32,087 nt of DNA. It comes from HGM04593 sp045578665 (GTDB taxonomy: Bacteria > Bacteroidota > Bacteroidia > Bacteroidales > Bacteroidaceae). Location: contig JAZNKR010000116.1 of assembly GCA_045578665.1 (NCBI GenBank), positions 1 to 32,087 on the forward strand. The letters are read 5' to 3'. Shown piece after piece: positions 15,550-21,818 of this stretch. The first letter of the stretch is position 1; each line of letters starts with the position of its first letter. The notes below the pieces were generated by a model that saw nothing but the letters and a program-made list of their open reading frames with translations, did not search any database and was not told where the DNA came from. The position numbers were made by a program, and so were the translations under genes.

Positions 15550-15578
15550 TAAAACAATTGAATGAAAGTAATAAAATC

Positions 15579-16361
15579 ATGTCAGAAGAACAGAATATGA
15601 GTTTTTGGGACCATCTTGAGGCATTGCGCTGGTCCCTTATGCGTGTAGCAATAGTAATAATGATACTTATAGTGGGACTATTCTCCTATATGCCTACTAT
15701 ATTCGACAAATTTGTCCTTGCACCCACAACCTCAAAGTTCTTCCTTTACCAATGGCTCTCTGAATTGGGCGAAATGGGACCATTCTTCCCAAATTTCGGT
15801 AACGACAAGTTTGCGGTGGAGATTATAAACATCAACGTGGCATCGCAGTTCATGACGCACATCACAACCTCATTCTGGTTTGCGTTCATATTGGCATTCC
15901 CCTACATGATATACGAAGTGTGGAAGTTCATCAAACCGGCGCTTTATAAGAACGAGGAGAAGTACATAGGCTTTGCATTCCTCTTCGGCACAACAATGTT
16001 TTATATAGGATGTGCGCTTGGATATTCTTTGGTCTTCCCCTTCACATTCCGTTTCCTCACCGAGTATCAGCTCAGCGAAACAATCACCAACCAGATTTCA
16101 CTCTCATCGTACATGGGTAACTTCATGATGATGATACTGGTGATGGGACTTGTCTTCGAAATGCCATTGCTCGTGTGGATACTTTCGGGAATCGGAGTGG
16201 TGGACAAAGCCTTCTTGAGAAGATTCCGCCGCCATGCAGTGGTCGTGTTGCTTGTACTTGCGGCAATAATCACCCCCTCCGGCGACCCATTTACACTGAT
16301 GACAGTGTTCCTACCCCTCTTCCTGCTCTATGAGTTTGGAATAATACTTGCAAAAAAATAA
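15579..16361 (+). CDS. tatC: Sec-independent (twin-arginine) translocase subunit TatC
   Basis: 260 residues with six predicted membrane helices. It begins with the family motif SFWDHLEALRWSLMR (about 8-22), which forms part of the twin-arginine signal recognition site. It retains PYMIYEVWKFIKPALY and FEMPLLVWIL in the middle, and ITPSGDPFT near the last helices. TatC binds RR signal peptides and recruits TatA. The start at ATG 15579 is chosen over an upstream GTG (15537) because the latter overlaps the promoter box. Three Tat substrates and tatA lie in the 10 kb upstream. Confidence 0.95.
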   Translation: MSEEQNMSFWDHLEALRWSLMRVAIVIMILIVGLFSYMPTIFDKFVLAPTTSKFFLYQWLSELGEMGPFFPNFGNDKFAVEIININVASQFMTHITTSFWFAFILAFPYMIYEVWKFIKPALYKNEEKYIGFAFLFGTTMFYIGCALGYSLVFPFTFRFLTEYQLSETITNQISLSSYMGNFMMMILVMGLVFEMPLLVWILSGIGVVDKAFLRRFRRHAVVVLLVLAAIITPSGDPFTLMTVFLPLFLLYEFGIILAKK

Positions 16362-16381
16362 AAGATTTTGTATTTTTACGT

Positions 16382-16389
16382 TATATTTG
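16382..16389 (+). promoter_or_regulatory. possible -7 box upstream of kdsD
   Basis: TATATTTG matches TAnnTTTG, 25 bases before the kdsD start. The nearest TTTG (16367-16370) is only 11 bases away, so the -33 element is unclear and the gene might instead be read through from tatC. Confidence 0.3.
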
Positions 16390-16414
16390 TAGCATAAATA
16401 AAATATACACGATT

Positions 16415-17362
16415 ATGGCAGACGTTATAAGCGTAGCGAAAAAGTGCTTTCAGGACGAAGCAGAAGCCATCCTGAACCTTATTCCCAAATTGGACGACAA
16501 TTTTACAAAGGCAATAGACCTTATAATAAACAGTACAGGTAAACTGATAGTTACAGGTGTAGGAAAGTCGGGACACATCGGTGCCAAGATAGCCTCTACA
16601 CTTGCAAGTACGGGCACCCCTTCGTTCTTTGTCAATCCCCTCGATGCTTTTCATGGCGACTTGGGAATGTTCACTGCCGGCGATGTTGTGTTGGCAATCT
16701 CAAATTCGGGACAGACCGATGAGCTTCTGCGTTTTATACCTCTGCTTACAGACAGAAAAATTCCTATCATCTCAATGTCGGGCAACCCATCTTCGTTGCT
16801 CGCGAAATACTCTACCTGCCATCTTAATGTAGCTGTCAGCAAAGAGGCATGTCCGCTAAACCTTGCTCCTACATCATCTACGACAGCAACCCTTGCAATG
16901 GGCGATGCGATAGCATGTGCACTCATGACCGTGCGCAAGTTCAAGGCATCCGATTTTGCACAATTCCATCCCGGTGGTTCTCTCGGACGCAGGCTTCTGT
17001 CAAAGGTAAAGGACTATATGCGTACTACCGATCTGCCCATTGTAACACGCGATTCGAAGATCAGCGATGTGCTCATGCAGATAAGCCTTGCTAAGATGGG
17101 TATAGCTGTAGTGGTGGAGAACGAACAGATATTGGGTGCGGTAACCGATGGCGACATCCGTCGTGCAATGCAGCGCAACGAAGAACAATTCTTCAAGCTG
17201 ACTGTTGAGGATATCATGAGCCATACACCAAAGACAATCCTCGAGACAGCCAAACTGTCGCAGGCTGAGACCATCATGCGTAAGCACAATATACACTCTC
17301 TGGTGGTAGTAAACAGCGAAGGCAAGCTCGTAGGAGTGATAGATACATTCAGTTGCATTTAA
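16415..17362 (+). CDS. kdsD: D-arabinose 5-phosphate isomerase (KpsF/GutQ family)
   Basis: 315 residues. An N-terminal SIS sugar-isomerase domain (about 35-180; GVGKSGHIGAKIASTLASTG, NPLDAFHGDLGM, AISNSGQTDELL) is followed by two CBS modules (about 205-260 and 272-315). This is the standard layout and nearly the usual length. It converts ribulose 5-phosphate to arabinose 5-phosphate, the first committed step toward Kdo for lipopolysaccharide. It leads a compact cluster with a CMP-sugar synthetase-like gene 13 bases downstream and a DUF115/GT42-like gene after that. Confidence 0.93.
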   Translation: MADVISVAKKCFQDEAEAILNLIPKLDDNFTKAIDLIINSTGKLIVTGVGKSGHIGAKIASTLASTGTPSFFVNPLDAFHGDLGMFTAGDVVLAISNSGQTDELLRFIPLLTDRKIPIISMSGNPSSLLAKYSTCHLNVAVSKEACPLNLAPTSSTTATLAMGDAIACALMTVRKFKASDFAQFHPGGSLGRRLLSKVKDYMRTTDLPIVTRDSKISDVLMQISLAKMGIAVVVENEQILGAVTDGDIRRAMQRNEEQFFKLTVEDIMSHTPKTILETAKLSQAETIMRKHNIHSLVVVNSEGKLVGVIDTFSCI

Positions 17363-17375
17363 AAAGGCAGAAGAT

Positions 17376-18020
17376 ATGAAAGTTGTAGCATTTGTCCCCA
17401 TCCGTCTCAATAGCAAACGTGTTGTAGGAAAGAATCTCAAACTGCTTGGTGCAAAGCCTCTTATGTGGTATATATTGGAGACTTTGACAAGAGTACCGCA
17501 GATAAACGAGGTATATGTATATTGCAGTCAGGATGCCATAATCCCTTATCTCCCCGAAGGTGTGAAATTCCTGAAACGAGACAGCGCTCTCGACAGCGAC
17601 GAGACATTGGGAGAGGATATTTACGATGCATTCATCAAGGAGGTTGATGCCGATGTTTATCTGCTCGGTCACACCACTTCTCCCTTTATAAAAGCCGAGA
17701 CAATAAGCTGTGCAATCGAGGAGGTCGTATCGGGCCGCCACGACTCGGCTTTCTCTGCCCAGAAGGTGCAGACATTCACATGGTACGAGGGTAAGCCTTT
17801 GAACTACAATCTGAAGGAGATTCCCCGTACACAGACAATAGAGCCTGTTTTTGTAGAGACAAGTGCTTTCTACATATTCCAGCGACACATCTGGACAGAG
17901 CGTCACCAACGTGTAGGCGAGAATCCCTATATGGCACTTGTGGGACCGATAGAGGGTATAGATATCGACTATCCCGAGGATTTTGAGTTTGCCGAGAAGA
18001 TTATATCAACCCGCCCATAG
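17376..18020 (+). CDS. acylneuraminate cytidylyltransferase-family protein (CMP-ulosonate synthetase)
   Basis: 214 residues with a nucleotide-diphospho-sugar transferase fold. The N-terminal loop VPIRLNSKRVVGKN (about 7-20) corresponds to the NeuA loop usually written ARGGSKRIPGKN, though the glycine pair is replaced by LN. Further landmarks are AKPLMWYILETL, DADVYLLGHTTSPF (about 90-103; metal and substrate site) and a closing GIDIDYPEDFEFAE. It is expected to activate a nine- or eight-carbon ulosonic acid with CTP. It reads as NeuA-like rather than KdsB-like. No sialic acid synthase (NeuB) is in the window, so the sugar is undetermined; Kdo is suggested only by the kdsD neighbour. Confidence 0.8.
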   Translation: MKVVAFVPIRLNSKRVVGKNLKLLGAKPLMWYILETLTRVPQINEVYVYCSQDAIIPYLPEGVKFLKRDSALDSDETLGEDIYDAFIKEVDADVYLLGHTTSPFIKAETISCAIEEVVSGRHDSAFSAQKVQTFTWYEGKPLNYNLKEIPRTQTIEPVFVETSAFYIFQRHIWTERHQRVGENPYMALVGPIEGIDIDYPEDFEFAEKIISTRP

Positions 18021-18040
18021 GTAAACTTTTATAAGAATTT

Positions 18041-18802
18041 ATGTCGGGACAGACCAACAGGGGACTATTGTGGAGGGCATGGCATAAGACATGGAATGCC
18101 ATGAACTACATCTACGGGGCATTAATGTTCCGTAGTTTCATGCGTCTGCGCCGACTTAAGAACAGATACGATGGGGGGCGCTGTTTTGTCATAGGCAACG
18201 GTCCCAGTCTGCGCAACGAAGATTTGCGCAGACTCAGTGGTGAGACAACATTTGCCTGCAACTCGCTGATACGTCTTTTCGACGAAATACCTTTTACCCC
18301 CACATACTACTTTGCCCAGGACAATCACATTATCCTCGACAACAAGGAGTATATAGAGAAACTTGCGACCACCCGTTTTGTAAAGGCACACTATGCTCCA
18401 CGTTATCACATCCCGGGAGTAACCTATTACAAGATGCTCTTTCCCAAGAATCCCATAGGTTTTTCGGAGAACATTGCCGATGTTGTCTACAGCGGACAGA
18501 CGGTGACATACTCCATGATACAGTTTGCGGCATATATGGGATTCAAGGAGATATACCTGATAGGTGTGGATTGCAACTACTCCGCGGACAATTCAACCAT
18601 CAGTGCTGACAGCTATTTCGACAAACGTCTGTATAATTCGTCGCGTACCTATGCAGCTCCCGAGGTAGATACCAATCTGCTTGCCTTTGCCCGCGCCAAA
18701 GAGGTGTGCGACCGCAACGGTGTGAAGATTTACAACGCTACGCGTGGCGGAAAACTCGAAATATTCCCCCGCGCAGATTTTGACCAACTTTTCACAAAAT
18801 AA
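18041..18802 (+). CDS. DUF115 / GT42-like protein, putative glycosyltransferase
   Basis: 253 residues, no signal peptide. The diagnostic N-terminal motif CFVIGNGPSLRNEDL (about 48-62) is followed by ACNSLIRLF, a central PTYYFAQDN, and GQTVTYSMIQFAAYMGFKEIYLIGVDCNY (about 151-179). The GNGPSL and YMGFKEIYLIGVD pair resembles both the DUF115 (MptE-like) family and sialyltransferases of family GT42 (CstI/CstII type), which have a similar fold. Its position after a CMP-sugar synthetase gene supports transfer of a CMP-activated ulosonic acid to a surface glycan; this is inference. It is spaced 20 bases from the preceding gene. Confidence 0.75.
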   Translation: MSGQTNRGLLWRAWHKTWNAMNYIYGALMFRSFMRLRRLKNRYDGGRCFVIGNGPSLRNEDLRRLSGETTFACNSLIRLFDEIPFTPTYYFAQDNHIILDNKEYIEKLATTRFVKAHYAPRYHIPGVTYYKMLFPKNPIGFSENIADVVYSGQTVTYSMIQFAAYMGFKEIYLIGVDCNYSADNSTISADSYFDKRLYNSSRTYAAPEVDTNLLAFARAKEVCDRNGVKIYNATRGGKLEIFPRADFDQLFTK

Positions 18803-18809
18803 CCCGGCT

Positions 18810-19820
18810 ATGAACGCTACCCGCACAGCGGCAACAATCGTTTTTCTGCTTCTTGCAATCGTTGCCACCCAGGCAAACGGCAAAAAGGAGTTGTGTAGTG
18901 TGGCTTTCTACAATCTTGAGAATCTTTTCGATACCATACACGACGAGGGCAAGAACGACTACGAATTCCTGCCAAAAGGAAAAAACTGCTGGGATAGCAA
19001 AAAATATCTTGGCAAGATAAACAACATTGCAACCGTTATAAGTGAAATAGGTAACGGCAATGTGGCGCTCCTGGGAGTCTGTGAAGTGGAGAATGAAAAC
19101 ACGCTCAGAGAACTCTTGGGGCATAGGCATCTCTCGGGCAGAGGTCTCAGGTACATCCATCGCGAAAGCGACGACAGCAGGGGAGTGGATTGCGCCCTTA
19201 TTTACGACCCTCGGCAGTTTACTCCCTGCAACACCATTCTTGTCCCTTATAGCGACACCGTAACACGCCATCGCACGCGTGGTTATCTTGTTGTAAGCGG
19301 CAAGTTGCTCAAGGAAGAGGTGCATGTAATTGTCAACCATTGGCCGTCGCGCTATTCAAAATCCCCATCGCGGGAATATGCGGCAAAGCGTGTGAAGCAT
19401 CTCAAGGATTCGATAACAGCAGTGGCACCGCGGAGCAAAATCATAATAATGGGTGACTTTAACGACAACCCCGACAACAAAAGTCTTAAATTGTGTCTCG
19501 AAGCTCGTAGGAACATCTCTGAAGTTGCCTCAGGCAACGGGCTCTACAATCCCTGGTGGGACAAACTTCGTCGCGAAAAGCAGGGCAGTATCAAATACCG
19601 CGACAAGTGGCAACTCTATGACCAGATTCTCCTCAGCGGTAACTTGTGCGACAGGAGCAAAGGACTGCAGTACGACAGATGCGAAATACACTGCCGCCGT
19701 TATATGATGAACAATGAGGGTAACTATGTCGGTTATCCCAAACGTACCATAGCCGGTGGACGGTGGATTGCCGGTTACAGCGACCATTTGCCTGTGGTCG
19801 TATATTTACGCGGGGAATAA
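18810..19820 (+). CDS. secreted endonuclease/exonuclease/phosphatase-family protein
   Basis: 336 residues from ATG 18810, 7 bases after the preceding stop. The signal peptide is about 1-24 (VFLLLAIVATQANG). The EEP fold shows FYNLENLFDTI (about 33-43; the Asn and Glu of the first catalytic motif), LGVCEVEN (metal-binding Glu), IVNHWPSR, IIMGDFNDNP (catalytic Asp/Asn) and SDHLPVV at the end (catalytic Asp-His). All active-site motifs appear intact, so a metal-dependent phosphoesterase acting outside the cytoplasm is likely; the substrate (DNA, lipid phosphate or other) is unknown. A longer reading frame overlaps the previous gene but would lose the signal peptide. Confidence 0.88.
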   Translation: MNATRTAATIVFLLLAIVATQANGKKELCSVAFYNLENLFDTIHDEGKNDYEFLPKGKNCWDSKKYLGKINNIATVISEIGNGNVALLGVCEVENENTLRELLGHRHLSGRGLRYIHRESDDSRGVDCALIYDPRQFTPCNTILVPYSDTVTRHRTRGYLVVSGKLLKEEVHVIVNHWPSRYSKSPSREYAAKRVKHLKDSITAVAPRSKIIIMGDFNDNPDNKSLKLCLEARRNISEVASGNGLYNPWWDKLRREKQGSIKYRDKWQLYDQILLSGNLCDRSKGLQYDRCEIHCRRYMMNNEGNYVGYPKRTIAGGRWIAGYSDHLPVVVYLRGE

Positions 19821-19834
19821 CAATCTGTATTCCC
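19813..19834. terminator. weak hairpin between convergent genes
   Basis: GGGAATA (19813-19819) pairs with TATTCCC (19828-19834) across an 8-base loop, straddling the stop codon of the plus-strand gene and facing the minus-strand gene end at 19849. The short stem has only a small T-run downstream, so this is a tentative call. Confidence 0.3.
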
Positions 19835-19848
19835 AGGCTTTTGACTGC

Positions 19849-20268
19849 TCAATGTATTACTGTCTGCGGCTGTATTTTCTTTATGGTGCTGATGAAATCC
19901 TCTTCCTGCTCAACAGAAAATGGAAATATGTTATCTGCTGTCTCTATGCGCATCTGTCCCGGGTGCACTCTCTTTATCCCTTTAACAGTTCCTATGGCTA
20001 TGCTTTTGCGCAGTAAACGGAATCTTATCTCCATCTTGCCTGCGTCAATCTCAACGGTCTCGAATATCAGATAGAGCGAGCGGAGCAACATGAACAGTGT
20101 ATAGGGGGTAATTATCAGGAATCCTATTATCAGATAACTGTCGGATGCTATAGTTGCAAAGTTCGTCGCTATGAATATTACAAGTACAATGAACATTGCA
20201 CTGTATATGCCTGCTGTAATCTTTATTACAGGCTTTTTCTTGTAGAAGAGGCTTCTGTATTTTGTCAT
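19849..20268 (-). CDS. small membrane protein with PH-like domain (hypothetical)
   Basis: 139 residues. Two adjacent hydrophobic helices (about 16-36 and 43-66, IIGFLIITPYTLFMLL) form a hairpin anchor. A C-terminal beta-rich segment (FETVEIDAGKMEIRF, IAIGTVKGIKRVHPG) resembles bacterial PH-like domains. I do not recognise a specific function. Its start codon overlaps the queG stop (ATGA), so it is the last, translationally coupled gene of the DUF2723-deacetylase-queG operon. Confidence 0.7.
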   Translation of the reverse strand: MTKYRSLFYKKKPVIKITAGIYSAMFIVLVIFIATNFATIASDSYLIIGFLIITPYTLFMLLRSLYLIFETVEIDAGKMEIRFRLLRKSIAIGTVKGIKRVHPGQMRIETADNIFPFSVEQEEDFISTIKKIQPQTVIH

Positions 20269-21179
20269 TTTTTGAATTTGATTCTTATGTTACGCATGAA
20301 CTGCAGGTATCCGCACCGTTGTACGGCGCTCTCCTTGAACAATGCTTCGAATTTTTCCTTTGTAAGGTTCAGCCAATCATCCTTGTGCATGGAGAGCAAC
20401 TCATCTGTGGGGTTGAATTGCTGTTCGTTGTGTGATTGAGCAAATCTGTTGTGAGGGCATGCGCTTTGGCATTTGTCGCATCCATAGAAGCAGTTCCCGT
20501 CATCCTCTTTTACCCATTCGGGGAGTTCGTCGCGATGTTCTATTGTGAGGTACGATAGGCAACGGCGTGCGTCTATACCATCTTCGCTCAATGCGTTTCC
20601 GGGGCATGCCTCTATGCAGGCATGGCAGTTGCCGCAGTGATTCTCTGCGTAGGGAGTGTCGGGCTCAAGTTCTATGTCGAGGAAGAGTTCGCCGAGGAAG
20701 AAGTGGGTACCTGCGCCGGGTATTATGAGCTGTCTGTTGCGTCCGCACCAACCCAGTCCCGCCTGTGTGGCAAGGTAGCGTTCAAACACCGGCGCCGAGT
20801 CGCAGAAGGCGCGTCCGCGTGCGGGGGTGAGGGTATTGATGTATGCGAGCAACAGATGGAGCTTGTCCTTTACAACCTTGTGGTAGTCTTTGCCCTGTGC
20901 ATACATAGACAGAAAGGGTATTGCCTTGTCTGTGTAGTAGTTCTGTGCTACGACAACGATGCTTTTTGTCCCTTCTACAAGCAGTGCGGGGTTCATCCTT
21001 TTTTCGAGATTGCCCGCCATATATGCCATTGCGGCGTTACAGCCCGATGCCAGCCACTGTTCGAATCTGTCGCGCACATCTTCGGGCAACGCTTTTGCCG
21101 GTGCGATGCCGCATGAGTGGAATCCGAGTTCCGAGGCTTTCTGTTTTATGAGTGATGCAAGCTGCTGTCTTGTACTCAT
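20265..21179 (-). CDS. queG: epoxyqueuosine reductase QueG
   Basis: 304 residues from ATG 21179. The cobalamin-dependent, iron-sulfur enzyme performs the last step of queuosine formation in tRNA, reducing epoxyqueuosine. It has the catalytic Asp in CDSAPVFER (Asp127), the GLGWCGRNRQLI loop and two ferredoxin-like [4Fe-4S] clusters: Cys182, 185, 188, 192 (CGNCHACIEACPG) and Cys230, 234, 237, 241 (CFYGCDKCQSACPHN). Slightly short of some homologues but complete. The start overlaps the stop of the deacetylase gene; a longer frame reaching 21662 lies over that gene and is rejected. Confidence 0.95.
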   Translation of the reverse strand: MSTRQQLASLIKQKASELGFHSCGIAPAKALPEDVRDRFEQWLASGCNAAMAYMAGNLEKRMNPALLVEGTKSIVVVAQNYYTDKAIPFLSMYAQGKDYHKVVKDKLHLLLAYINTLTPARGRAFCDSAPVFERYLATQAGLGWCGRNRQLIIPGAGTHFFLGELFLDIELEPDTPYAENHCGNCHACIEACPGNALSEDGIDARRCLSYLTIEHRDELPEWVKEDDGNCFYGCDKCQSACPHNRFAQSHNEQQFNPTDELLSMHKDDWLNLTKEKFEALFKESAVQRCGYLQFMRNIRIKFKK

Positions 21180-21787
21180 TCTATCACTTTGAATGTATAT
21201 CCCTGTTCCAACAGCCATTCGATGGAGCGGGGCAGGGCATATTTTAAGTTGGTGTATGAGCGCATGGAGTCGTGGAACGTTATTATTGAGCCGTTCCTCA
21301 CATATTTCTTTATGTTTGCAAGCACATCCTCGCCATAGAGACGGAAACTGTAGTCGCGCGTTACAAGATCCCACATTATTATCTTGTAACGTTTGCTTAG
21401 TTCGTTGTATATGGTGCGGCGGATGATGCCGTGCGGTGGGCGGAAGAGGTTGCTGTGCAGGAATGCGTCGGCGTGGTCTACGTTCTCGATATATTTTTTT
21501 GTTTTGACAAAAATACCCTTCTTGTGGTTGAACGTGTGGTTGCCTATGCGGTGTCCGCCTTCGACGACCATGCGGAACTCGTCGGGAAACTTGTGTACAT
21601 TGTCGCCTACCATAAAGAATGTCGCCTTTACGTTGTAGCGGGCAAGCACATCGAGCACCCACGGAGTAACCTCAGGGATGGGACCGTCATCAAAAGTCAG
21701 GTACACCGCTTTTTCATCGGGATTCATTCTCCAGATTGCCTGAGGATATAACCTGCGGAAAAAGGGGGGTACCTGCTCTATAAACAT
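21176..21787 (-). CDS. polysaccharide deacetylase (NodB-homology, CE4) family protein
   Basis: 203 residues comprising a single NodB domain: TFDDGP (31-36, catalytic and metal Asp), GNHTFNHKK (metal His84 and His88), FRPPHG, MWDLVTRDYS and IITFHDS (C-terminal His). The metal-binding triad and catalytic motifs are intact. No signal peptide or membrane anchor is visible, unlike secreted peptidoglycan or chitin deacetylases, so it may act on a cytoplasmic precursor or be exported unconventionally. It lies 31 bases downstream of the DUF2723 gene and overlaps queG by 4 bases. Confidence 0.9.
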   Translation of the reverse strand: MFIEQVPPFFRRLYPQAIWRMNPDEKAVYLTFDDGPIPEVTPWVLDVLARYNVKATFFMVGDNVHKFPDEFRMVVEGGHRIGNHTFNHKKGIFVKTKKYIENVDHADAFLHSNLFRPPHGIIRRTIYNELSKRYKIIMWDLVTRDYSFRLYGEDVLANIKKYVRNGSIITFHDSMRSYTNLKYALPRSIEWLLEQGYTFKVIE

Positions 21788-21818
21788 ACCTTAAAGCTGT
21801 TTAGGGTGTTTGTCCTTG

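Larger units (their letters stand above)
14771..15578. other. gene-free hairpin and repeat region between the sugar operon and tatC
   Basis: About 800 bases with no credible gene. In order it holds a terminator (14799-14842), a GTGTCCGGTAAA box (14869-14880) shared with the window end, REP-like palindromes (14942-15027) and an AATAAAAGT hairpin (15149-15168). It then carries about two copies of a 170-base tandem unit made of hairpins (15203-15541), ending in a TATCTTTG promoter box just ahead of tatC. Low-complexity A/T tracts flank several stems. Confidence 0.8.

Noticed and set aside
17376..18020. KdsB (CMP-Kdo synthetase) by kdsD neighbourhood alone
   Set aside because: The N-terminal loop (RLNSKRVVGKN) and LGHTTSPF fit the acylneuraminate cytidylyltransferase family better than KdsB's ARYxSxRLPGKP pattern, so no specific gene name is given.
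20265..21662. longer 465-residue form of QueG
   Set aside because: The extra N-terminal part overlaps the polysaccharide deacetylase gene in another frame and is Arg/His/Pro-rich nonsense. QueG homology begins at ATG 21179, which forms an ATGA overlap with the upstream stop.
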